Assembly: GCA_030674915.1 (NCBI GenBank) | Contig: JASXSV010000024.1 | Coordinates: forward strand, 1-50,428 | Origin: Candidatus Endonucleibacter bathymodioli | Lineage (GTDB): Bacteria > Pseudomonadota > Gammaproteobacteria > Pseudomonadales > Endozoicomonadaceae | Length of the DNA: 50,428 nucleotides | Direction: 5' to 3' | In this document: in pieces, positions 1 to 8,273 of the stretch | Position numbering within the stretch: the first letter of the stretch is position 1 | Layout of the letters: every line of letters begins with the position of its first letter | The notes under the pieces: model-generated | What the model was told of the DNA's origin: nothing | The model's input: the letters and a program-made list of their open reading frames with translations, nothing else | Databases searched by the model: none | Made by a program: the position numbers and the translations under genes

Positions 1-81
1 TACATTAGTTTTTGGTCGAACCGTGAGTGTACCCTCTGGCTCAACTTTTTCAATATGGCGCACTTATGACTAAAATCCGCG
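1..81 (-). mobile_element. IS30-family element, end fragment cut by window edge
   Basis: This stretch matches the terminal segment of the complete IS30 copies at 26539-27620 and 45439-46521, including the terminal inverted repeat (GCGGATTTTAGTCATAAG read inward from base 81). The minus-strand reading from base 63 gives the in-frame leader that precedes the transposase start in those copies. The rest of the element lies outside the window, so whether it is complete cannot be judged. Confidence 0.85.
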
Positions 82-121
82 TATATAACCAATCACTTGT
101 TTTACGATTACGATCCTATGG

Positions 122-1618
122 CTAGAGGGTATCTACAGCGATCAGTTTAAAAATTAGGACTCTCTTATAATTACTGATGACTATGATGTGGCGACCATCT
201 GCGCTAAAGCAGGCCTTGTAATGTGGTTCATCGCTGTCACCTCTGGAAATAACAAAACTGACCTTTTCTGCCCATTCATTGTTCTTCCCCAATCTACAAA
301 CTCTGATGGAAGAATCAGTACAGGCAAGCACCACATGGCAGCCATCGTCGCTGAAGTTGGCCGTGATGGCCCTCACTTTGGAGACTACTGCTCCTACCCA
401 TACTCCTGTTGCTCTCTGGCTATAGATTTTGGTACCACCACAAAAAATTACCACTATCTGACGGTTATCAGTGCTAATGCCAATTGGATCTGCCCATTTA
501 CCCATGGGCACAGTAGTTTCATCTACCCAGTACCCATAAGCATTCTTACTCCAAATGTTAATAACATTACCAACTACTCTGGTCACTATATGAGAGCCAT
601 CACCGCTGAAGAAGGCTTTACATACAGAGTATTTTTTGGAAAGAAAACCTGTTTGTGACCAGATCCCACATATACCCAAGCTCCAGACCGAGCACATTCC
701 TATCGAAAAAGTGATCAGCATATGAGTACTATCAGGACTGAAAGAGATGCTGTGCACCTTAGCCCTACAGTTCTTAATTAGCTCATCTATAATAATGGGG
801 GTTTTGTCTGCCCACTGCTCGACCATCCCCAATATTGCGTGATCGCCAATTAGCTCGATATCATTGACTACCATATAACGGTCATTATCGCTGATGGCAT
901 GATAACGACCATTATCGCTGAGGACAAGTTCTAGGATATTATCTTTTCTCACAAAAATAACTTTTTCATAGCATTCCCTATCCGTACCGACACCCTGGAT
1001 TATAGTATTTCCTTCACTAAACTCGGTAGTCTGCACGTAACTATCATCGTGATCAACACTGATGATCACAACATGACGACCATCGGCGCTGAATCTAACA
1101 GCATGGTCAAGCTGACAGACAAGACAGGCTATCTCCTCTAGCCTAAATTTAGAACATTTATTCATCAGCCCACTAACTTTGTGGAATAATATATGTGGAA
1201 AATATTTGTATCCCTGATTTTTAAGAGTAATCATCTCGTCAGCTAGTTTTGGTTTGCCCGCAAACTGAGCTATCCAAGCTCTGAGTTCCCCTTCACTGGT
1301 CGACGCTGCGCTCTTTGTGAATTGAGTCTGTTGCTCCGTGGAAAGGCGTGAAAACCAAACCTTAGCTATAGCCCCATTACTCAATATGAGAGCATTTAGC
1401 TCATGACAAGTTCTTGAAAGATTGGAAAGGTCTCGAATACTCAGACGAGAAAAAAGATTATGGAGAACACTGTCAAGAAATACAGGAGATACCACTTTCT
1501 GCTCTTTCACATTAAGATCTGAACCCTGCTCATCTGCGTCTAATAAATCAAAGACAGCTATACTCGTACTACTTAGAAACATTGCTATAATCAAAAAAAA
1601 CGGTCTAATCTTTTTCAT
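122..1618 (-). CDS. Secreted F-box protein with WD40-like repeats
   Basis: 498 residues. Residues 1-21 form a Sec-type signal peptide (basic MKKIR, hydrophobic core, cleavage near SIA). Residues about 50-92 look like an F-box, with the LSRLSIRDLSNLS-type helix pattern and a conserved WF. From about residue 170 onward come at least six repeats built on an F-S-x-D-G/S-x-H-hydrophobic core (FSADGRHVV, FSPDSTHML, FSGDGSHIV, FSDDGCHVV, FSADGRHII), typical of WD40-like propeller blades. In eukaryotes F-box/WD40 proteins are substrate adaptors of SCF ubiquitin ligases through Skp1, and some bacterial effectors use F-boxes the same way. Here that role is inferred. The start is supported by an AGAGG ribosome site about six bases upstream of the ATG. 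A decayed paralogue lies at 10893-12357. Confidence 0.8.
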   Translation of the reverse strand: MKKIRPFFLIIAMFLSSTSIAVFDLLDADEQGSDLNVKEQKVVSPVFLDSVLHNLFSRLSIRDLSNLSRTCHELNALILSNGAIAKVWFSRLSTEQQTQFTKSAASTSEGELRAWIAQFAGKPKLADEMITLKNQGYKYFPHILFHKVSGLMNKCSKFRLEEIACLVCQLDHAVRFSADGRHVVIISVDHDDSYVQTTEFSEGNTIIQGVGTDRECYEKVIFVRKDNILELVLSDNGRYHAISDNDRYMVVNDIELIGDHAILGMVEQWADKTPIIIDELIKNCRAKVHSISFSPDSTHMLITFSIGMCSVWSLGICGIWSQTGFLSKKYSVCKAFFSGDGSHIVTRVVGNVINIWSKNAYGYWVDETTVPMGKWADPIGISTDNRQIVVIFCGGTKIYSQRATGVWVGAVVSKVRAITANFSDDGCHVVLACTDSSIRVCRLGKNNEWAEKVSFVISRGDSDEPHYKACFSADGRHIIVISNYKRVLIFKLIAVDTL

Positions 1619-1754
1619 GAAAACCTCTTTGAAAGCAGTTGAAAAATCAAATTGTGCTATCTTGGGAAAGTGCGATTAAGTCACAACGTTTATTTATATC
1701 TCCTATTTTAATAGCGCATTAAAAATAGAAAATTACACAGCTATATTTATATGG

Positions 1755-3116
1755 TCAATTCCTTACTACACACTTAGCATTCATGTGATTATTCCTGCTG
1801 TCTGTTTCCCCCTCTGTGTTTATACTATTCCCTGTTTCCACTGCATGACCACTACACACATGCTTGCTAAATTCATACCTGATAGAAAACATCTTACGGC
1901 ACACATTGCATCCATAATTTTTTAGCCCTGCATGACAACCCAGATGTCTTTGTAGGCTATTAATAGTTGTGAATGACTGACTGCAAACATTGCATATTAT
2001 ACTAACTCCCTCGTCATGAGTAAGTTTATGCTCTTTTAAATGATTGAAAGAAGTAAATACAGCAGCACAGGTGCCGCAACCAAAAGGATCAGGAATTAAA
2101 TGGGTCATCTCATGTTGTTCTAATGTCCGGATATAATCAAATTCCTCACTACATCTACTGCTACTGCATCTGTAAAACACTCCCTGTGCATGAACAATCA
2201 TATGCCTATTTAAACGAGGCATAGTAGCAAATGCACGACCACACGTACTGCAATTAAAAGAACTCTTCTTGGTATGACTAAATATATGCACCTGTATGTT
2301 AGTTATTCCATCTTTACCACACACATCGCATTTATACATTTTTCTCTTTCTTTTCTTTTTAATTGACTTTACACTAACTACACGAAGTGCTTCTTTGATT
2401 TCAGATGCTTCATGGTTAATTACAGAACATATATCACTTTTTGTATGACTTGTATCATCGCATTGATTTAAATGTTGACTTTTTTGATTATGATTAATTA
2501 TTTGATAGTTATACCTGACTTTACATATTGGCACATCTATCTTATCACTAAACGTGAACTTACCTACGGCTGCGTATTTTAACATACTTGTTTTAAATGA
2601 TCCATCTACGGAAGCACATAAAGTAATTTCTGATAATGGATCTACGCATGCATCCATTTCGTTTAATATATTACAGTATTCTGTACTACAAACAGACTCA
2701 TCATAAGAGTCAGTCAGCTCTAGATCTACCTCCTTCTTTTCTAACATTTTTATCATGGATAAAGCCATATAACTTTCCATTACCGCCTCGGTGTTTAGGT
2801 GCTGTCCTGGGCATAGGAATGAATATAAGCCTAGGACCTTCCTTATGAAAAAACATGATTCAATAATTAGCAACACCTTACCATTTCCCATTTTTTCTGG
2901 CACTAACTTTTGCTTAAGCTCCTTAAAAACCCATCTGCCTGGTTCAGTAAAATCGTTCATTCCACAGAAAAACAAATCATCCTCTGTAGGTTGTTCTGGC
3001 CCAGCCTTAATAAACATTGAAATTAAAAAACACAAAGAAAAGAAACTAAATTTAATAAACGTAGTACTCTTCACTCTACATATACATAATTTTTTAAATG
3101 AATATTCTTTTAACAT
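1755..3116 (-). CDS. Secreted C2H2 zinc-finger protein with NLS-like cluster
   Basis: 453 residues. The N-terminus has a basic stretch and a hydrophobic core at about 20-37 (FSFFSLCFLISMFIKA), read as a Sec signal peptide. Residues 40-250 are unrecognised. Residues 253-259 are a solid basic cluster (KKKRKRK) resembling a monopartite nuclear localisation signal. Six C2H2 fingers follow, with ligand sets C263/C266/H277/H281, C289/C292/H305/H309, C317/C322/H335/H339, C347/C350/H363/H367, C375/C378/H391/H395 and C403/C406/H419/H424. Tandem C2H2 fingers normally bind DNA in eukaryotic nuclei and are very rare in bacteria. Export followed by action in the host nucleus is therefore a reasonable inference. 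A ribosome site (AGGTGG) lies about 12 bases before the ATG. A three-finger relative is at 21274-22590. Confidence 0.8.
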   Translation of the reverse strand: MLKEYSFKKLCICRVKSTTFIKFSFFSLCFLISMFIKAGPEQPTEDDLFFCGMNDFTEPGRWVFKELKQKLVPEKMGNGKVLLIIESCFFIRKVLGLYSFLCPGQHLNTEAVMESYMALSMIKMLEKKEVDLELTDSYDESVCSTEYCNILNEMDACVDPLSEITLCASVDGSFKTSMLKYAAVGKFTFSDKIDVPICKVRYNYQIINHNQKSQHLNQCDDTSHTKSDICSVINHEASEIKEALRVVSVKSIKKKRKRKMYKCDVCGKDGITNIQVHIFSHTKKSSFNCSTCGRAFATMPRLNRHMIVHAQGVFYRCSSSRCSEEFDYIRTLEQHEMTHLIPDPFGCGTCAAVFTSFNHLKEHKLTHDEGVSIICNVCSQSFTTINSLQRHLGCHAGLKNYGCNVCRKMFSIRYEFSKHVCSGHAVETGNSINTEGETDSRNNHMNAKCVVRN

Positions 3117-3406
3117 AATTGGTTTCCACCTATATAATCATAGCAATTTAAAACTTATATTTGTATTCTACAAAACAACACATATTTTATATTAAATGTG
3201 CTTTTAAATATATCATATCGCGTGTTAACAAACACCAGAGCTGTTATTTTTATTTTTTTCTGGTGTGCTGTCAATTCTTATCTAATAGGATTTAACTAAA
3301 CATACGCTCTGCAGGTCAATAATGAGGTTTCATATAAGAGTGCTTGGCTCTTGAATAGTCCCTCTAAGAAATAGATCAGTTTAACGCCGCTGGCTCGTAA
3401 AGAGAT

Positions 3407-4036
3407 TTGGCAGCATATGAGACGGGAAACTGGATGATCGTGACGCTTGCGCGAGAGCTCAGAGTATCACGTATAACTATTTACAAGGTGATTGACCAAG
3501 CACGAAAGCAGGAGTTCTCGCCACGAAAGTCCACCAATAGGAGCGTCACGGCCTCAAAATGTGGCATGAAACGCTTGGCAAAAGTAGAAGCATCAATTGA
3601 GTGCAAGAAAAAAGCAGACGTAAGACACTACAACAAAAATTACCCCGGCGCGATAATGCATTACGGCACCAAACTCTTGCCCTTGCTCAAGGGTGAGCGC
3701 AAAGACAGGCCGCGTAAACACTTATTTATTGCCATAGATGACTTTTCGCGTGAGCTGTATGCCGGTATCCTGCCTGATAAAACCCAAACAGTGGCAGCAG
3801 CGTTTTTGATACAAGCACTGGAGGAATATCCCTACACGATTGAATGTAATTATTCTGACAATGGTACGGAATATAAAGGCACGCCAGATCATGATTTTCT
3901 GGCTTTGAGTAAAGCTCACGGCATTGAGCAGAAATTCACGCGAGTTAAACTACCGCAAACAAATGGCAAGGCCGAGCTTTCGTATATGGATTATTTGTTC
4001 TCACCAGTAACATGCCTTGGCTTGAGCACGGATTGA
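3407..4036 (+). pseudogene. IS481-type transposase remnant
   Basis: The reading frame shows an N-terminal helix-turn-helix (RELRVSRITIYKVID) and an rve-type DDE core: IAIDDFSRELYAG (first D), YSDNGTEYKG (second D) and PQTNGKAE (E). The frame then leaves the family pattern directly after the catalytic Glu, so the C-terminal third is lost. Remnant similarity starts near 3375 in another frame. No flanking repeats were found. Confidence 0.75.
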
Positions 4037-4094
4037 ATGTCATTATCTTAAGAATAAAGCTTGGCTAGCAAAAAATACGCTGTTCTCACGCATG

Positions 4095-4329
4095 AATATC
4101 ATTGCAAAAAATCCATTTATAATCATTCATGGCCTATACATATGACAAGTCCTCTGGATAACGCTACCACACTTACCAAACATTGGCCGGAGGGACGGAG
4201 GAGGATCTACAGATTATCAGATACTCCTGACATGCATCAATAGAACCAGGTATAACTGATGCATTGATTCTGGCCACCGAGAAACTTGCTAGTGATTTTT
4301 ATCTATTTGAAGATAGTTGCCGGAGTTAA
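4095..4329 (+). pseudogene. pip: Proline iminopeptidase C-terminal remnant
   Basis: Pieces of the proline iminopeptidase C-terminus lie in different frames: FIIIHGLY, then MTSPLDNATTLTKHWPEG, then IEPGITDALILATEKLASD ending in TAA at 4327-4329. They resemble the HGRYD...PLDNA...WP...EPGITDAL segment of gammaproteobacterial Pip. At least two frameshifts separate the pieces and the N-terminal two thirds are missing. The position immediately upstream of dtd matches the conserved pip-dtd pair of Pseudomonas-type genomes, which supports the call. Confidence 0.6.
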
Positions 4330-4332
4330 ATT

Positions 4333-4722
4333 ATGCGTGGCATGATTCAACGCGTACAACATGCCAAGGTGAAAGTTAATGATGACATTGTTGGAAAAGT
4401 CAACTCTGGCCTACTTTTACTGCTAGGTATAGAAAAAGATAATGATCACGCAAAGGCAGATAAACTGCTGAATAAAGTAATTAGCTATCGAGTTTTTAAT
4501 GACGGCATAGGGAAGATTAATCTTGGCCTGACAGATATATCAGGAGAATTATTAATAGTCTCCCAATTCACACTGATAGCTGACACTCGAAAATGGCTGC
4601 GACCGAGCGTTAGCTCATGTGCTCGCAAACTTCACAACAAGGTCGTTACAGGCCACTTTGGAGCTAATATGGAGGCTACTTTGCTTAATAATTGGCCTCT
4701 AACGTTTATGCTAAAGTCCTGA
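4333..4722 (+). CDS. dtd: D-aminoacyl-tRNA deacylase, probably damaged
   Basis: 129 residues against about 145 in the family. Dtd removes D-amino acids wrongly attached to tRNA. The N-terminal part matches well: MIQRVQHAKVKV, LLLLLGIEKDND and the catalytic SQFTL motif (VSQFTLIADT). After RPSVSSCARK roughly 16 residues are missing before the C-terminal TGHFGANMEATLLNN. The Gly of the Gly-cisPro motif (NxGPVTF in the family) is replaced, giving NNWPLTF. That motif is central to substrate chirality control, so activity is doubtful. A GGAG ribosome site precedes the ATG by eight bases, and the gene starts four bases after the pip remnant. I read it as a recent pseudogene whose frame is still open. 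Confidence 0.75.
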   Translation: MRGMIQRVQHAKVKVNDDIVGKVNSGLLLLLGIEKDNDHAKADKLLNKVISYRVFNDGIGKINLGLTDISGELLIVSQFTLIADTRKWLRPSVSSCARKLHNKVVTGHFGANMEATLLNNWPLTFMLKS

Positions 4723-5042
4723 CTTCTTGGCAACTATACCCACAACCCCTCAAAGGTGTGCTTCCTTACCCACAACCACCACTACACGCGTAGGCCAGTG
4801 AGGATTAGCTCGTTTGTCGCCTACTCACACCCTTAATGGCAATGGGGATATACTCGCCGCCTTTGAAGTTTCTACTTTGTTCTCAGTGTTAGCTCACCAC
4901 CGTCACTTAGTACTCTTTAGCCTATGTGATCTCGTTCACTTACCACCGCGTAGAAACTCCAGATCCTTAAAGTATAGAGTCCCATCTACTCTGAAGTTAC
5001 AAAAAATATTGTCAGCAACAAAACTTATATAGGATTAATCGG
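4723..5042. other. Non-coding stretch, nothing recognised
   Basis: About 320 bases between dtd and the next minus-strand gene. A short open frame at 4814-5032 has no ribosome site or recognisable content. I see no transfer RNA, insertion-sequence end or clear terminator; it is probably eroded coding sequence. Confidence 0.5.
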
Positions 5043-5735
5043 TTAAATCTTTTCCTTAAGATGACCAAGTACATTCATATTTATCGCCATCTCATCAAAG
5101 CCAGCTGCACCCACTATACTTCCATTATCACCCACCTCTGTTGAAGAGTCAAATTGCTCGCTACCAGCAACACAAACCCTCCTACCCGCCAGCAGACCAT
5201 GCAGATTACTACGTAGTTCAGCATCAGCTGCGCCGCCGCCCTCATTGCTATTTATTACACCTTGTGACGCATGTTTAATGGAGCTATCATCAAGCTTGGT
5301 TTGAAATCTCAGGATTTCCTCTCTCAAACGACCTACCACTTCAGGATTGGATAAAATATTTTTGACCGCCTGATTCATAGCCATACAACTTACATCTAAT
5401 TCATCATTATTGTCATTACTCCGAGATGTAACAGAATCAAACCTAGAAGTAAAATTGCTAGAAGCCCAACTATAACTACTTTCATCGTCACCCAGTACTA
5501 TAGAGGAACAAGATTGTGCGCTGCTCGCTGCATTCTCAGTAGTCTTTATTACACCTTGTGACGGATACAGAATATCGTTTTGGCTACGGTGAATTTTAGC
5601 TCTAAATCCCATGATTTCATCTCTCAACCGACCTACTAATCTAGAATCTGCTAAAACATTTCTGATCGCCTTATCCATAGCAATATAACTTACACCTAAT
5701 TTTTCATTACGCAGAGTTACAACCGAATCATACAC
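5043..5735 (-). CDS. Repeat-containing protein, 3-prime part of a split gene
   Basis: 230 residues from a GTG at 5735, no known family. It contains an internal duplication: LGVSYIAMDKAIRNVLADS with VGRLRDEIMGFRAKI, and LDVSCMAMNQAVKNILSNP with VGRLREEILRFQTKL, plus a shortened third unit at the end (FDEMAINMNVLGHLKEKI). Similarity between the first two units continues upstream of the GTG (GCSWGTSEFTNVYDSV against YSWASSNFTSRFDSV), and the frame stays open back to 5903. The GTG is therefore probably not the true start, and this is the C-terminal part of the gene at 5845-6762, separated from it by the 17-bp tandem repeat. Role unknown. Confidence 0.6.
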   Translation of the reverse strand: MYDSVVTLRNEKLGVSYIAMDKAIRNVLADSRLVGRLRDEIMGFRAKIHRSQNDILYPSQGVIKTTENAASSAQSCSSIVLGDDESSYSWASSNFTSRFDSVTSRSNDNNDELDVSCMAMNQAVKNILSNPEVVGRLREEILRFQTKLDDSSIKHASQGVINSNEGGGAADAELRSNLHGLLAGRRVCVAGSEQFDSSTEVGDNGSIVGAAGFDEMAINMNVLGHLKEKI

Positions 5736-5844
5736 ATTAGTAAACTCGCTAGTTCCCCAACTACAACCACTTCCATCGCCAGTATTTATACTTTGTTCTT
5801 TTTTCCGTTGGATGTTATGATCATTAAAGTTTATTCTCGACCCA

Positions 5845-6762
5845 CTATAGCTTTCTTGATATCCAGGCTTTCTTGATATCCAGGCTTTCTTGATATCCAG
5901 TCATTACACTAGTACGTCTGCCTTCAGATGCAACCACAGACTCACGTGTGTTTGGAAGATCATTATGTGCGTATGGACAATCAACCTCTATGTCGTCAAT
6001 CTTAGTCATATCGTTTGGCGTATCTTTTAGCCATGACTCAACACGTTGTCGTTTGCCATCATCAAAATTCACCCGCACCTCTGAATCTATAACATGTTGA
6101 GAGTCAGAAGAAACATACTCGTTTCTATCTGACCTACCATTTTCATTATAAATTTGAGAATCATCCACAGACAGAGGAAGAGTGTTTGGATAAATAGTTG
6201 AACTAGAACGATATGAATCCACTGATGATGATCCGATATATTCTGCTTCCTTCCATTCTGTCAATGGTGCTAATATATTTTTTGTCTCATTCGCCTTTTG
6301 GACCTTAGTTTTATCCATAAACAACCGCCCAAGTTTTTCTCTAGCAGCCTCTTGTGCTAGTAGTATTGCGTTTGCATTTTCTTTTGGTAGTACTTTTGCT
6401 TTTAATGTTAGTACAGGTGTTACTGTTTTTTGCATATGAATTTCACCTGCATTTAATCTATTTTCCGCTTTTGACTGAACATTCTTCTTGTTAGATGGAA
6501 CTAGCTGAGTAGACGCATCTTCCAATATTTCTTTTATGACACTATCAGCTTCAACTTTGCTGCATCTCTTTTTTTCTAGTGGGTCAAAGTATTTTATTTC
6601 AATATCACTTAACAACTGAAACTTATTAGCATTTGAGATTAGATGTTGTTCATACTTTTGCAACACTTTAGAACGTTCACTAGTGTATGCTATAAAGAGA
6701 GGTGCTACATCATCATCATGTCGACCTCCCTCTTTCTCTAAACATTTAATTACGCAAAGCAT
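5845..6762 (-). CDS. Unrecognised protein, middle part of a split gene
   Basis: 305 residues with no domain I recognise; hydrophilic, rich in Ser, Asp, Glu and Lys, with a likely helical segment around ENANAILLAQEAAREKLG. It ends at a TAG four codons after the 17-bp repeat array 5850-5900. With one repeat copy instead of three, the frame would run directly into the downstream frame, continuing MTGYQES-YSGSRINFND. The ATG at 6762 has no ribosome site, and a different frame with coding character runs from the upstream gene down to a stop at 6746, so the true start may lie further up (about 7208). Confidence 0.55.
   Translation of the reverse strand: MLCVIKCLEKEGGRHDDDVAPLFIAYTSERSKVLQKYEQHLISNANKFQLLSDIEIKYFDPLEKKRCSKVEADSVIKEILEDASTQLVPSNKKNVQSKAENRLNAGEIHMQKTVTPVLTLKAKVLPKENANAILLAQEAAREKLGRLFMDKTKVQKANETKNILAPLTEWKEAEYIGSSSVDSYRSSSTIYPNTLPLSVDDSQIYNENGRSDRNEYVSSDSQHVIDSEVRVNFDDGKRQRVESWLKDTPNDMTKIDDIEVDCPYAHNDLPNTRESVVASEGRRTSVMTGYQESLDIKKAWISRKL
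5850..5900. repeat. 17-bp tandem repeat, three perfect copies
   Basis: The unit gctttcttgatatccag occurs three times head to tail (5850-5866, 5867-5883, 5884-5900). Seventeen is not a multiple of three, so each gain or loss shifts the reading frame of the gene crossing it. One copy or four copies would join the upstream and downstream minus-strand frames; the present three copies give a premature TAG at 5845. Confidence 0.95.
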
Positions 6763-6900
6763 TATTATGGTTTAATTTTTTTACCTGCAAATCCCCTATT
6801 TCTTTAAGTTTTTTGTCATTGCCTTTTTCTCTTTCTACCTCTGCACGATATAATCTGCATATGTTTACTTCCAGGTCTGAAAAATGTTTAATAATACCTA

Positions 6901-6953
6901 CCTCTACACGCCTCTACACGCCTCTACACGCCTCTACACGCCTCTACACGCCT
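6901..6953. repeat. 10-bp tandem repeat, five perfect copies
   Basis: The unit cctctacacg occurs five times at 6901-6950, followed by a partial copy. On the minus strand the array carries a TAG once every three units in every frame, so five copies always stop translation. With a single copy the 7208 frame continues in frame into the downstream stretch (RRVEVGIIKHFSDLEV). Confidence 0.95.
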
Positions 6954-7208
6954 GTGTAGTGCACCTCTAGCGGAAATAAATCCTGTCTTCTGGTTGCATT
7001 GTAACTGACTGCTACTCTCAGGCCCTACCTGACTGTGATCAGATCCATCTCTTACAATATACTTTCCTATGCACTTAGGCATTACAGCGAATAAGTTAAA
7101 AACACCGGTACTACTATCAGTATTATTGTTGCCTGACATTGCTCCACTGTCCGATGGTGCGGTTACAGTTGGATTTACTGCATTTCTAAATATATTAAAC
7201 ATAATCAC
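6924..7208 (-). CDS. Unrecognised protein, 5-prime part of a split gene
   Basis: 94 residues, Asn/Ser/Thr rich, no recognised domain and no signal peptide. It terminates inside the 10-bp repeat, so its last residues (RRVEACRGV) are repeat-encoded. A good ribosome site (GGAG, about eight bases before the ATG) makes this the most credible start of the whole 5043-7208 locus. Beyond the repeat the minus strand stays open in another frame for about 50 codons (GIIKHFSDLEVNICRLYRAE and onward, to the stop at 6746), coding-like sequence that should follow this N-terminus. Confidence 0.55.
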   Translation of the reverse strand: MIMFNIFRNAVNPTVTAPSDSGAMSGNNNTDSSTGVFNLFAVMPKCIGKYIVRDGSDHSQVGPESSSQLQCNQKTGFISARGALHRRVEACRGV

Positions 7209-7532
7209 TCTCCATTAGGTATTTTACCAAAGATAACCTCCTTGGCCTAGTAGTTCCATTTATTGACAACTGTTAAAAGATTGTTAACATCTACAATACA
7301 ATACTTAAAACATATCATAAAACACACTACGCGTTAATATATACAACACGATACCATTTTAAGTAAGTTGAGAGATTTGCACGATTGTTTTTTTTGCCAA
7401 CTAACTTAGTTAAAAGCATACTACATCGATCATTGACAGCCATAAACCTTCTCTTTTCGTGCGCTTTTTCTTCACAGTGAGAAAAATCAATGCTATCCCA
7501 AAAGTCTCAATATATAAAACATTAACTTATGT
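7209..7532. other. AT-rich intergenic stretch
   Basis: About 320 bases between the minus-strand start at 7208 and the insertion-sequence end at 7533. It should hold the promoter of the 7208 gene, but I cannot single out convincing -10/-35 boxes in such AT-rich sequence. No gene seen. Confidence 0.4.
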
Positions 7533-8273
7533 GAGACCTTTGCACGATAACGCTGCATAAGCCCCACTATTAATTAAATCGTATTTTTTGAGGATAAAGC
7601 CTTAAAAAACACGATTTCAGTTCGAATATGCGCCATTAGAGCCATTTCACCCTTCATTTTCGATTTTCAGGCACAACTTGCCTGCTGAATAGCTAAACCT
7701 CGTTTAATATTGTGCGCCACACACATTATTTCAAAACGTGTACGGTTTCGGCTTAAGCCAAGATAACGAGCTTTCGCCATGCCGTAGTGTAATTTCAAAA
7801 CGCCAAATACTCGCTCCACAGTGCAGCGCACGCCAGAATGTAAACGGTTAAAGCACTTATCATGTTCTGTTAATGGTTTATTTCGATAAGCACGTTTTAT
7901 TATTCTGTTATCAATATTTCGATCATCCAGCCATTCACTGTGCTTATTGCTGGAATAGGCACTATCCGCATAAACAGACGACTCTTCACCATCTAATAGC
8001 TCAGTGAAACAATTTGAATCGTGAACATTTCCTGCTGTGTAACCGCTCGATTTTATCAGCCCATCCTCATCGACATTTATGTGCGCTTTAAAGCCGTAGG
8101 TACTTTTACTCTTCCCGTCAGAACCTACTTTCACGTTCCACTTCGCGTCAGGATCCTGTGTTGAGTGCTTGTTTCAGATTTTTCCAAGCCATGATTTCAC
8201 CGAAAGGCATTGATTGTTCAAGGATTATTATACCTGATTTTCAGTTGTTTAGCGAGACTCGTGCAAAGGTCTC
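7533..8273 (-). mobile_element. Internally deleted IS5-family element
   Basis: Both ends match the full 1.2-kb copies at 17621-18824 and 19302-20501 (GAGACCTTTGCACGA...GCAAAGGTCTC). About 460 internal bases are missing. The junction falls at TTGT, present at both break points in the intact copy, which suggests deletion at a microhomology. The element is flanked by an 8-bp direct repeat acttatgt (7525-7532 and 8274-8281), so it inserted here as a unit or was deleted after insertion. Confidence 0.85.
7667..8134 (-). pseudogene. IS5-family transposase, C-terminal half
   Basis: 155 residues identical or nearly so to the second half of the 333-residue transposases elsewhere in the window. It keeps the second catalytic Asp (VYADSAYSS) and the Glu (RCTVERVFGVLK) but has lost the N-terminus and the first Asp (IVDASVIEA) through the internal deletion. 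It cannot be an active transposase, though the element might be moved by full copies. Confidence 0.85.

Noticed and set aside
188..658. Plus-strand open frame of about 156 codons
   Set aside because: It is fully inside the F-box gene on the other strand, has no ribosome site, and the minus-strand product has clear domains.
3229..3270. Long-loop inverted repeat (ACACCAGA ... TCTGGTGT) as a regulatory hairpin
   Set aside because: Large AT-rich loop, no gene positioned to use it, and no T-run following.
6901..6953. Short direct repeats as a CRISPR array
   Set aside because: Units of 10 bp are perfectly adjacent with no spacers; this is a simple tandem repeat inside a coding region.
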